Source: Adineta ricciae (Eukaryota > Rotifera > Eurotatoria > Adinetida > Adinetidae). Taken from it: 64,000 nt of DNA. The notes below the pieces were generated by a model. That model worked only from the letters and a program-made list of their open reading frames with translations, was not told where the DNA came from and did no database searches. Both the position numbers and the translations under genes were made by a program. Positions 21,841 through 33,102 of the stretch are shown in pieces. Each line of letters starts with the position of its first letter. Position 1 is the stretch's first letter. The DNA is taken from the NCBI GenBank assembly GCA_905250025.1, contig CAJNOJ010000068.1, forward strand, positions 185,111 through 249,110, given 5' to 3'.

Positions 21841-23090
21841 ACAGGAATCGATTAGGAGTTAACATTTTTCTTACTATTAGCTTCACTGTTATCTAAAATA
21901 CAAAAGTAATCATTCAGATATCGCCTTCAAGATACTCACACTGTTGAGTGTTTGGCGGCTTGGTTCTCTTATAAATTAAAACATCAAACCATTTTATAGA
22001 GATCAATGATGCTTCTCGAAGAATTCATTGGTCTTTTCCTACAGAAACTGTTCTTCTGAATTTTAAACATATTATTTGTTCATGAGAAAAGAAAAACGTG
22101 CATTCCCGCTATCCTTTTCTTTTAGGTCCATCTGAATGTTTTAATTAAAGATCTTGCTCAGTTTCCACTCTCTGTACTCCACTTATCTTATTTCCAGCGA
22201 AGATGTACCGTAAAAGTAAACACAATCGGCAAGAATCTCTTATCGTTTGTTTTTATATTTAATATAGTCACTTAAGTCAGGAGAATGGCTAAGATGAAGC
22301 ACATGCGAAATTCATTCGCACGAGCGAATCCTCGTCGGATGATATACGTAGCAGAAATGGTAAAGTAGGGAATATGAACGCGCTTTTCCTTATTTTGTCT
22401 TGACAAGGAAACTCGAGAAAGGTGTGGCAGGATATCCAAGAAATTTAATAAAATACCCAAATTTTCCAGTTTATTTTTAGTAAAGTCTGTGTCGACTCTT
22501 CGATAGAAAAAGTCTTAATCAATCGGTACAAGTGCTGAAGCAACATTTAAATGATTTAATCTAACCGTACAAGTAAAATTCACAGCATTTCATGCATTAG
22601 TAAAACATTTCATTTATCAGAAACTAAATCAATATTCCTACATATCACATATGATGAAGTTTAGATTTGATTAATTTCTTGATTTTCTTCTGAAATCTTG
22701 CACTGAAACTAATGATTTCTTAAAATAAAAGTTTGTACCTATGCTTTGCTTGATCATTCAAGATATACGTAGCTCTAACGAACTGAATAAGAATTTGATT
22801 TGTCGTTCATTTCACACCTGAAGGAAATTCAATAACGAGACTCACGCTTCTACTTTCGAAATATTGAATCTTGATGCAGAATTTACTCTTTTATCGAAAC
22901 AATATCGACAGATGAACAAAACTAGCATTCTATCACTTCTCTTCTTTTTGCCTTATTATATCTCGTCATATTTTATTTAAAAAAGTGCTTGTGCAACTGG
23001 CTTATTTTCTATCACATAGTATATCAGTTTTCATAAAACATCGAGAGAAGGCGTCATTTGTCTACGTGTAGGTGATACATATACTTGCAG
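21841..23090. other. Gene desert
   Basis: No supported gene. A short phrase near 22315-22345 (GCGAATCCTCGTCGGATGATA) recurs in altered form near 23916, hinting at dispersed repeat remnants. Confidence 0.35.
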
Positions 23091-23103
23091 GGCGAAAACT
23101 TAA

Positions 23104-23166
23104 CTCCTGTCCTGTCCCTCCTGTACGCTATGCTAATTTGCTATTCTGCAGGATAAGACAGGACAG
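23104..23166. repeat. CCTGT-rich hairpin
   Basis: CTGTCCTGTCC at 23107-23117 pairs with AGACAGGACAG at 23156-23166 (10 of 11). The motif relates to the CAGGG array inside the large intron at 25061. Confidence 0.45.
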
Positions 23167-23281
23167 AAAAATCCGACCAGCGTAATCGCCTCCGGTGCGT
23201 ATCCATCCTAGGTATCATGCTTTGCTCTTCAGCATACGTAAGAAAAAGAACGCTGATTAGTTCGTTCTATTAATATACATA

Positions 23282-24228
23282 GATTGTTTTTGCTCTGGTT
23301 TTATACTGTTAATTATGAAAAGCAAATTTCAAAAGGTAAAATAATACGGAGAATGAAAAGCAAATTTTTTACTCGTTACGCTGCAATTACCTATCGTCGA
23401 ACGATTATAATACTTTTATGTCATACTGATCTATAGTAAATAAATAAATACCCGTATGTTGTTTTGTTATTGGAAAAAATAAAGAAATAATTCAGGTTTT
23501 CTTCACCGATTGAGACTTACATGAGCATAAGTGTTAAATTCTAAAGTACAAAATGTCGATTTTCGACTAGAAATCTACAAATACTGTTTATCATTTGCAG
23601 CGACTTTGCGTAGATTCCGATATAGCGCCGACAGTTTTTGACTTTATATAATTGGATAGTGCCTTGATTGCTGTTTTCAAACTGTGCATTCTTTATTTGA
23701 TTTATTTTCCATCGTTAGACAGAAAGAATTGACGAATATCTGAAACGAATGACGCATTACTTTTTTCAACGAATATTCTACTGAAAGTGAAACGAACAAG
23801 ATCTTCTTATTACGTTTATTCGGTTTTCTTTTTTTTTCATTTAATGTTGTATTCAGTTTAATGAATGAAGCTACGCAGTTAGTCAAGGTGAAATATACAA
23901 AAATACACTCATGCGAAGCGAACCTTCGTAGGATGATAAGCACACTCATTGTAAATATTATGTTTTCAGGCCAATGTACGCTCTTCGTTTCATTATGAAG
24001 AAAAAGGATATTGATTGACTAACTGTATTATTGTGATTGCTTTTGCTCTGTTTTTACACGCCAAATCAGAAAAATATAGATGCTTCGCGAAAGATAACGT
24101 AATAAGGGAGAACAAAAAGCAAACTTATTATTCCTCACGCTGTAATTATCCGTCGTCGGACGATTACAGCACTTTTATGTCTTACTGATTTATGATAAAT
24201 AAATATGCGTACTTTATTTTGTTATTGC
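23282..24228. repeat. Diverged direct repeat pair, about 193 bp each
   Basis: 23282-23473 and 24035-24228 align end to end at roughly three quarters identity: both run from GATTG(T/C)TTTTGCTCTG through AAAAGCAAA..TTATT/TTACTC, a CGTCG.ACGATTA block and CACTTTTATGTC, to TTTTGTTATTG. Homology fades after about 80 more bases. Probably two copies of a non-autonomous element. Confidence 0.5.
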
Positions 24229-24529
24229 ACTAATATATAAGAAATTTTTCACTCGTTGAGATTAGCTGTTTGTACTTCTCTTGTTACTTGTCGTTTTACA
24301 TCCTCTGAATGCGATGTTTCAGTGTAGGGATGTATCAATTTTGATTCCGTTCGATTCGAATTCCAAAATCGAAGTAGGAATTGGTACATCCGCAATCAGA
24401 TGTATAAATGAGTTTTCATTATTTTGAGTAAAACCTGAGCGTGCGTAAGATAAAATGTCGCAAAAACTAGCAGTTCACTAAGGATGTTGCTTATTCGTCG
24501 TGATTATTCTACTGGCTTTAGATTACACT

Positions 24530-27500
24530 ATGAACAATACTATTGATCATAGTAGTAGACATCACCGGCTATGGACAATTTGGTCAGTGTTCTTCACCAT
24601 ATTCTGTGGCTTGTGCTGTTTGGGGACTGTAGCAGCAGTAGTTGTTTTGGCTCTTATTCCGATCTATCTATCACAAAAAGGAAACGACATTGTAACTGAT
24701 ACAAGTATTTATGATACTTATCTTGCTCATATCAAACTAGCAACCCTCTTTCGCTAGGCTCGTCAGCATTCGCATTAACTTATGGCACATCAACGATGGG
24801 CATTTCATCTTTCGAAGTGCGTGACTTAAATGCACTAAGTACAGAGGTAAATACCCTCTAATGACTCCAAGATCATTGCTGTGTAAACCTTTCTTTTCAG
24901 TTGAATAAAGCGTTTGGTACCAACGAGGTTCAAGTAGTGGTTGCGAAGTATGACTCTTCATCAAATGGAAAAAAGAAAAAACGACAGTAAGTTTAACAGA
25001 TCAACTCTCACTCCTTTCGAATCAAAAGCGTCGACAGGACACTTTTTTTCCTATGCTTCGCAGGGCAGGGCAGGGCAGGGCAGGGCAGAGCAGGACAAAT
25101 GCATTATATAACTATGTTTACATAGTTAACGTTTTGTGTAACATAACCGGTACAATTCAATGCATGTACAGCCCACAAACAGAATAACATTCAATGAATA
25201 TACGTAGAAATACATTTAGCGGAAGAATATTACGGGATTTATTAAATTTTCCTCACAAAAGGCCTAATTAAATTTAGTAGTATTATTTATTTTTCGGTTG
25301 ATTCTCCTTTATATTACGGTTTGATTGACGTTTTCTGACAGTATTCCCTGCATAACTCAACCACGGTTATACCTTCATTAACAATTTTAAACCAAAGTAT
25401 CATACGTTCCTCGTTCTAGGAACGGAGAACGTTGACACCCATACTTTATGTACCAAAATAGATTATCTAGGATTAGAATTAAAGTCAGTGTAATACTTTC
25501 AGTTCAATTATGCAATAATCAATTTTATGTAGCAGAGTTGTTCATCCAACTATCCATGGGATCAAGATTTGATGAGAAAGACGGTTGTTTGCAGATGAAT
25601 ATCAACGTTCTGATTTTCTCACTAAATAGTTTCGAGTGAAATGAGGAATAAGCTTCTTCTTTGAGCGGCGATCTATTTTTAAAGTACTGAAAAAGCACAA
25701 AGTTGAATTAATAAGACGTATGAACCAGTCAGCATGTTCCTATCACAACGAGTTCTTATTTTGTAGTTTTGTTTACTCTTTGATCTCAGCAGAATTTTAT
25801 TAATTTCTTTTTCTAAAAATTTCTGTTATTTCATCTGAAATGTTCCTGGTTATAAAATATTACTTAGATCAACTATCATTTGATAAAGCTAGGAAAACGT
25901 TTGCTAATCATATAAAATAGTGTTCGACGTTATTCACAAATACAATCACGTTTTTTGAGTAGTTTTGCATACTTTTTAGGCAAAACAGCGATTTTTAGGA
26001 GTTTATGATAGGCATGAATAACTAGCACGACCACCCTGCCCTGTCATGTGGGCAACTCTATTTCGAACTATTGCATTCTAGAGCTCAACAATGCGAACAA
26101 AGTACGAACGTAATTGGAGATTTTGTCATGATTCAGTTTTCGCTGGACTTTTCGAAAACATGCAAGACATCAAAATGCCGTCAAAACCTTATCAGTAAAG
26201 TTCAGTTGCAAATCCGAAACTCTGCAGCGATTACTATTCCAATGACATTGGCGAACGGCACTACCATCAATGCATCGCTACGTTTTTGTTCATTAACGCA
26301 AATCACTTCTCAAGGTCTGTATATACACAGCACAGGCGTCCAAATAAGTAGAGCGTGTTGTGAAATTTAGTCCTGCCTTTTTTCCAAAAGAGGCCAGCGC
26401 ATAGTAGGAGAGAGCACTGACCTGTCGACACCTCAGATTGGCAGCTACATAACATCTATAATACTGCCTCACAACTAAGCAGCGTAGATGCCTTCTAACG
26501 AGGTCAGATTGTTTAAGGGCACACAAAGAACTATTTTCACCATATTAATATTCACAAACTATCTGCCGATTACAGGAAATTCAAAACGCATCCCGACCGG
26601 ATGAAAGACCTACTTAGTGCAAATATAGTACACTATTCGGATTACTTAAACGCACGCAGTTCTTTCCCCAATTACTTTTCTTTCTGTTTAAGAAAAATGT
26701 CTCGTTCTTTAGTTTCCTTCTGCTCCATCCTGACAGTTTGCAACTCGACTGGCGGCGGAGGCGTCTGTGAAGCGAATGGTGGCGATGTCACAAATTACAA
26801 ATGTACAGGCTGTAATTATGGTGGTAATGTAATGAACGGGCCTTGCCCAAGTAAGTGATACGCATCACTCCAAAAAACAGTGGATTCTCGTGTCTCTTCT
26901 CTAGGCACACCTTGCGCATCTGTCAATTGTAATTCAGCTGCTGGTGGCGGTGCTTGTCAGGCGGTTGGTGGTGGAAGTGCAAACTACAAATGCACAGGCT
27001 GTAGCTATGGTGCAGATGTAACGAACGGATTTTGCCCAGGTAGGTGATACGCACCACTCCATAAAACAGTGGATTCACATCTCTCCTCTCTAGGTACGCC
27101 ATGTGCATCTGTCCATTGTAATTCAGCTGCTGGTGGCGGTGCTTGCCAGGCAGTTGGCGGTGGAAGTGCAAACTACAATTGCACAGGTTGTAGCTATGGT
27201 GGAGATGTAACGAACGGATTTTGCCCAGGTAGGTGATACGCACCACTCCATAAAACAGTGGATTCACATTCCTCCTCTCTAGGTACACCATGTGCATCTG
27301 TCCATTGTAATTCAGCTGCTGGTGGTGGTGCTTGCCAGGCAGTTGGCGGTGGAAGTGCAAACTACAAATGCACAGGTTGTAGCTATGGTGCAGATGTGAC
27401 GAACGGGCCTTGTCCAGGTAAGTGATACGCACCACTCCAAAAAACAGTGGATTCTCGTGTCTCCTCTCTAGGTACACCATGTGCATCTGTCAACTGTAAC

Positions 27501-30317
27501 TCAGCTTCTGGCGGCGGCGTTTGCCAGGCAGTTGGCGGTGGAAGTGCAAACTACAAATGCACAGGCTGTAGCTATGGTGGAGATGTAACGAACGGATTTT
27601 GCCCAGGTAGGTGATACGCGCCACTCCATAAAACAGTGGATTCACGTCTCTCCTCTCTCTAGGCACACCGTGCGCATCTGTCAATTGTAATTCGACCGGA
27701 GGTGAAGGCTCTTGCGTTGCGGTTGGTGGCGGAGCGGCAGATTTCAAATGTATGAATTGTAGTGATGGGACGACAGCGTCCAATCAATCATGTCCAGGTA
27801 AAGAGAAAGATTCTAGTCGGCACGGAGAGAAAAGATGAAAGTGTTGAGTTAAAAATGTAATTTGTCGAAAAATTGTCTAGTAGCGTGTCCCATAGCTGTA
27901 TACTGTGAGCGTCACCATTTTCAGCGCGATGCATATGTGCTTTATTTTTCATTGCTATTCAAAACTCTTTCAAGATTCTCAAATCCACGTTACATTACAC
28001 TTAATACTCGGCTTGAGTTTTGCCCATATCTTAAGATAGTTTGTAATGCATTCATCGTCATATGAGAACCTCGAGCGATAGAAAATGCCGAAACATGTAA
28101 AATAGAAAAGTGACATTATTGTTGGAATACTTGCTTAAACATATGAACGATCCGGAAGCGGACATCATTCGTAGATAAGTGTTAATGATCCTCGCATGAG
28201 TTTAAATAGTGCTTCGGAAATTCTTTTTCATCTCTTCTGATTTCGTTTTAGCGCCGATCCCGCCAGTTACTCTCTTAGTGGCACATACTGATATAGTGGA
28301 TGTACAAAGTAATTATACCTGTCTGGTGACAATATTCAATTTAACAGCTACGGATAATTCCACGGTTAATAATGTGTGCGCACTTAATCAGTTGAATATC
28401 GAAGCCAATTCGAATGCAAGCGTCACTTCGACATCATCGTCCTGCCCAAAAGTAACCGATATCCACGCCGCAGGAACAGCAAATGTTAATAATGTATGCG
28501 CAATAAATTCTATGGATATAAACGCAAACGATGGATCGGTCGTATCTATTAGTAAAACAGCAACATGTCCTCAGGTGATTACTGTCACAGCGAATAACGC
28601 GTCTGAAATTGATAACATTTGTGCTATTAACCAAATGAATGTAGTAGTACATCAAGCGGATGATATCACATTTAACTCAGCATCGTCCTGTGCGAAAAAC
28701 AGTAGTTTTGACATGGCATTCATCGGTCCCGTCTCTAATCTTTGCGCAAGTGAACAAATGACTATTAAATCGATTGACACTGATAGTATTTCCATTGATT
28801 CAGCAACTGCATGTCCGAAACAGGTTACTCTTTCGTCAGAAAGAACGACGAGGGTTACAAATCTTTGTTCAAGCCAACAATTGAGTATTACATCAAAAAA
28901 TATGGGACCCATTTCTCTCAATTCATCAAATGTATGTCCCGAACAGGCTATTGTTAGTGTCCAAAATATGCAGGGTATTAAGGATCTCTGCGCTAGTCAA
29001 CAAATGAATATAACAGCAAGTAACACGGACCCAATTGCTATTAATTCGGTGACTGCGTGTCCACAACTAGCTGCTGTTACTACCCAAAATATGGCTGGAA
29101 TTACGAATCTCTGTGCAAGTCAACAAATGACTATAACAGCAAAGAACATGGGCTCAATTTCTGTTAATTCCGTGAATGAATGTCCAGCGCAGGCTGTTGT
29201 AAATGCCCAAAATATGGCTGGAATCACGAATCTCTGTGCAAGTCAACAAATGACTATAACACCAAAGAACATGGGCTCAATTTCTGTTAATTCCGTGAAT
29301 GAATGTCCAGTGCAGGCTGTTGTAAATGCCCAAAATATGGCTGGAATCACGAATCTCTGTGCAAGTCAACAAATCAATATTACAGCAAGTAGCATGGGCT
29401 CAATTTCTATCAATTCAGTGACTGCATGTCCACAACTAGCTGTTGTTACTGTCCACAATATGCAAGGTATTACGAATCTCTGTGCAAGTCAACAAATGAC
29501 TATAACAGCAAGTTCCATGAATCCAATTTCTATCGATTCATCAACTGTATGCCCACAACAGGCTGTTGTCAACGTCCAAAGTATGTCTGGAATCACGAAT
29601 ATCTGTGCAAGTCAACAAATGAGTATTAATGCAAATTACACGAACCCAATATCTATTAATTCAGCAAATGTATGTCCACAACAGGCTACTGTCAATGTCA
29701 ACTCTATGCAGGGTATTACGAATCTCTGTGCAAGTCAACAAATGACTGTTACAGCCAGCTATACAGATGAAATTTCTATTAATTCAGCAAATGTATGCCC
29801 ACAACAGGTTGTGATCAATGCTCAATATGCAGGTGGATTTACCAATCTTTGTGCGAGTCAAAGCATCAATATGACATCACAGGGAACTAGGTTGCATTCT
29901 ATGAATACGTCTTGGCCATGTCCAACATCAGCTTTTCTTAGCATTACACTAAACGGTACAATGACAGGCATTTGCGCAAATACCTCACTGATCATTAGTG
30001 GTTCTGACTCGATTGTTAATGCTAGTACAGCTCAATGTGCAGCATCTGTCACTATCACGAGTACTAGTGCATTGACAGTCAACAATCTTTGCTCGACCGG
30101 TCAAATAGAAATCAATGTTGTAAATTCTACGGTGACTACGGTGAAATCAACATGTCCAACAGTTGCCAATGTTGTAGCTGATATTTCGTCGGTAGTGTAT
30201 GTTTGTGCAACGACGGCCATCAACGCACTTGTTTCGAATGGTGCGACATTATATTATCAAGGGCCACTGAATCATACACAGACGAGCAATGGTGGTCAAA
30301 TATTGGCATGGCCATGA
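24530..30317 (+). CDS. Giant type II membrane protein: Cys/Gly exon-module array plus beta-solenoid, 1,145 aa
   Basis: Eleven exons: 24530-24704, 24758-24846, 24901-24986, 26082-26314, 26737-26850, 26905-27039, 27094-27228, 27283-27417, 27472-27606, 27663-27797, 28252-30317. The sum is 3,438 nt, in frame. The N-terminus is cytosolic (MNNTIDHSSRHHRLWT), followed by one membrane anchor (residues 20-50). Then come a juxtamembrane domain (YGTSTMGISSFEVRDL, basic GKKKKRQ) and a Cys-paired domain (CEQ..CKTSKCRQ). Six Cys/Gly modules of the CxGC type follow, five of them exactly 45 residues on their own 135-nt phase-1 exons. The last exon encodes about 690 residues of 41-residue repeats (LCASQQMTIT..ISVNS..CP) ending YYQGPLNHTQT, resembling an adhesin-like beta-helix (DUF2807 style). 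The extracellular region is rich in N-glycosylation sites. Likely a surface adhesin or jelly component (inference). Introns 3, 4 and 10 are unusually long (1,095, 422 and 454 bp). Confidence 0.78.
25061..25095. repeat. CAGGG pentamer array in intron 3
   Basis: Five CAGGG units, then CAGAG and CAGGA. An opposite-sense remnant (CCACCCTGCCCTGTC) sits at 26030-26045, near the other end of the same intron, as if bounding an inserted element of about 980 bp with no coding capacity. Confidence 0.6.
26905..27797 (+). repeat. Tandem exon array, 189-bp period
   Basis: Five 135-nt exons start at 26905, 27094, 27283, 27472 and 27663. The introns between them (54, 54, 54 and 56 bp) are also nearly identical, each carrying GTGATACGC.CCACTCCA and AAACAGTGGATTC. 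Phase 1-1 exons can be multiplied without breaking frame. The fifth is the most diverged. Confidence 0.85.
28360..30260 (+). repeat. 123-bp coding repeat (41 residues), about 16 copies
   Basis: The phrase CTCTGTGCAAGTCAACAAATGA recurs with exact 123-bp spacing in the central copies (ACGAAT at 29103, 29226, 29349). Terminal copies are more diverged. Each unit has two cysteines, one in LCAS and one in the CP motif. Confidence 0.85.
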
Positions 30318-30859
30318 AGATAGTTCAAAAATCATTATTTACAGACATATGTAACTTTTACCAATATTCATTTATAAGTAGTTTCGACATTAGTCGAATC
30401 TTTGATGCTCCATATTGCTTTTCATTAGAACTAGACAGCGAATATGTCAAGTTGATTGTAATGCATTCACTTCCAAAATATCACTAGACCAGCACTATAG
30501 TGTTCGACATACTCGAATGAATACTTAGTCCTGTTCGAACAATTATTTCTAAGTCGTTGACAGGTCTATTCATCAGTTTTGTACTGAAATAGGTACACTT
30601 GAAATGCATTACAATTATCTTAACATGTTCAGTATTTTTTATCTGCTATTATCTATTCACTTTGTTCTTTTTGCTTTTTTTCTGATTTAATATATATGCG
30701 TGCGCTTTTCATTACTAATCTTTATGTGCCATTTTAGATTATAACATACTAGGCATCTCAGAGATACTTCCCGACAACCATCTTGAGGGCAAGATTCATG
30801 ACTGAAGAATATACGAAACAGAACTTTTAATAATTGAAGATCATTTGGAGAAGTCAATC
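30318..30859. other. Intergenic, 540 bp
   Basis: AT-rich; no gene or clear core promoter. Confidence 0.4.
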
Positions 30860-32738
30860 ATGAGTTGCAGGACACTCGTCAGAATCGTGTTTATTTTCAT
30901 ATTGTTGCAACATTCGTTAGAAGCGACACGAATATCTAATTGTTACGTGAACATTACTTCCCAAGAAATTAACCCAACTCTTGCTGATAATATCTACCAT
31001 GTTCAAAGATCAATAACAATTGTCGATTTTCTTCAAACGTTATCCATATTGTTGATTATCATTCAAACTTCGGATGATATAGAACAAATCATATACACTA
31101 TCTTGCGAGTTGGTCTACCTTCGAAGTCACATCCTACGTTAAGTCGTGTGATGCCACCGTCGTCAACGGATGATGAATATCCCATGGTTGCTGTACAATT
31201 ACCAATGATGAACGAAAAGGAGTTTTGTATTTCAATGATAACGTGTGCTTGTAATTTAGAGTGGCCAAAAGATCGTTTGATTATTCAGGTACTGGACGAT
31301 TCGACGGATGAGACAGTTATGAAAATGATTGATATGTGTGTAGAAGAATGGTCAAGTCGAGGGTTTCAAATCGATGTTGTTCGACGTGACGATCGATACG
31401 GTTTCAAAGCAGGAAACTTGAAAAATGGCCTCGAGAAGATTCAACAATGTGAATACATTGCATTATTCGATGTTGATTTTCTACCCGAAAAGAACTTCCT
31501 AGTAAAAACAGTGCCTCTTCTTTTGCAAGATCCGAAAGTGGCCTATGCCCAAGCACGATGGATATTCACCAATGGAAAAGAGTCACTATTAACACAAATG
31601 CAAGAGATTTCTCTCAATCATCATCATAAATGCGAACAAGAAGTCAAATATCGCATGCATTCTTTTTTTCAATTCAATGGATCTGCTTGTGTTTGGCGAA
31701 CGAAAGCCATTCACCAATGTGGAGGTTGNCACCAATGGAAAAGAGTCACTATTAACACAAATGCAAGAGATTTCTCTCAATCATCATCATAAATGCGAAC
31801 AAGAAGTCAAATATCGCATGCATTCTTTTTTTCAATTCAATGGATCTGCTTGTGTTTGGCGAACGAAAGCCATTCACCAATGTGGAGGTTGGCATACAGA
31901 CACTCTGGTCGAAGATTTAGATATTTCTGTTCGAGCTTATATGAATGGCTGGTATGCTGCTTATACACTTGATGTTAAATGTTTGAACGAGTTGCCACCT
32001 ACTTTCACGGCATACCTCTCTCAACAATACCGATGGTTCAGTGGACCTGCACAGGTTTTTCGAAAGTTATTCACAGCTGTTCGTCGAACGTCTCACATGA
32101 ACGTTTATCGAAAGCTGCATTGTCTGTGGATGATTTGTCGGCCATGTCTTTACATTGTTCGTTTCGCTATATTTCTTCTGAATATAGCTATCAATGCTTG
32201 TTTACGGAAAACAGTCAATGTGAACATTTTTATCACATTTTTTCCATTAATTTTAGCCTCCAATATTTTATTCTACACATTTGAACAAATCCATTTGGTC
32301 AAAGTCTATTCCCTCTTTTGTAATGCTATGCTATTCCATCATGCAAGTTCAGCGATAGCAGGTTTTTTCAATTTCAGTTCTGCTAGAAAATGGATTGTTA
32401 CTCCAAAGTTTGGTAATCCGACGCGTATGAATGATCAAGAACGGAAAATTGCGGCTTGTCCAACTACCGACACCATGTGTCCATATCTCAATCGGTGTAA
32501 TCAGTATTGTCCAAGTTTGCATGTGGCTTCTGATAGTTTGCAGTCAATTTGTTTCGCAATTCAACACCAAATCAACGGCTTGCAAATTCATAGAGGATAC
32601 TTAGCTATGACTTTGTATATTCTTGTATTTTCATACATCGCATTCTTGAATGAACAGTATCTTATAAGTTTAGATTTGACGCTAAATGCATTGATGTATA
32701 CTGTGTTTACTTTGGGCTATTTGGGTAGATCTCAATAA
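30860..32738 (+). CDS. CslA-type GT2 glycosyltransferase (mannan-synthase-like), interrupted by an assembly duplication
   Basis: The frame from the ATG at 30860 (a TTG precedes it) is shifted at the N at 31729 and resumes in another frame because 162 bp are repeated there. Ignoring the repeat plus N (163 nt) the gene is one open frame of 571 codons. It has a signal or anchor (residues 1-22), a second hydrophobic segment, and GT2 motifs: VAVQLPMMNE, QVLDDSTD, the FDVDF DxD, the VEDLD acid and QQYRW (QxxRW). Several C-terminal membrane helices form the pore. The pattern matches plant CslA/CslC rather than animal chitin or hyaluronan synthases, so beta-mannan or glucan synthesis at a membrane and horizontal origin are inferred. 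It is single-exon in this stretch. Confidence 0.85.
31567..31891. repeat. Exact 162-bp duplication flanking an N (assembly artefact)
   Basis: 31567-31728 equals 31730-31891 base for base, with the single N at 31729 between them. Removing one copy and the N restores the reading frame of the GT2 gene. This is the signature of an uncollapsed contig overlap. Confidence 0.92.
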
Positions 32739-33102
32739 AAGTTATGTCCTATTGGACTTCACGTCATCTTTTCGCAAAGATCTATTGGTTTGTTACACAT
32801 TTCAACATAAACGAAAAGGAATGAATGGTGCAGTGTACTTCTGTTGTTTCTTTTGTTGACACGTAGTTACAAGAGAGTGATTCATGAGAGATGAATCAAT
32901 GATAAGCTATACTGTTTTATACGATAAAAATGTGGAGAATGACGAAAATTCAGATTTGTTTAATCTTTAGCACGAAACAATTCAATCAATCCATTTCGAT
33001 TACAAACATAATGAACAATAAGTTGTTTTTACAGTCAAGATGAGTTTAATCTCTGCGTTCTTATCAAGCGAGAGAGAAAAAGCAAACAGACAGTATATTG
33101 AC
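32739..33102. other. Intergenic, with a possible GGCT start remnant
   Basis: At 32960-32997 on the minus strand a short piece reads ATGGATTGATTGAATT, similar to the start of the GGCT gene at 21591 (ATGGACCGATCGAATT). It sits downstream of LamG in the same relative position as the complete GGCT does at 21 kb. It is too short to be certain. Confidence 0.35.

Noticed and set aside
22272-22460. 62-codon minus frame
   Set aside because: Short and without any supporting signal, in repeat-rich desert.
25061-25095. CRISPR-like or telomeric array
   Set aside because: The units are contiguous 5-mers without spacers, and they are not the bdelloid telomere repeat.
26315-26736. Separate gene inside the 422-bp intron
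   Set aside because: Only short frames are present, and the flanking exons join in phase across it.
26923-27486. 187-codon minus frame with internal repeats
   Set aside because: It is the antisense of the tandem Cys/Gly exons; its periodicity (63 codons = 189 bp) simply mirrors the exon plus intron unit.
27490-27783. 97-codon minus frame
   Set aside because: Same antisense shadow, continuing over the last two module exons.
28209-28251. Independent start of the solenoid protein at 28209
   Set aside because: The codon there is not ATG, and the sequence up to 28251 is a pyrimidine-rich acceptor; the exon joins in phase to the module exons upstream.
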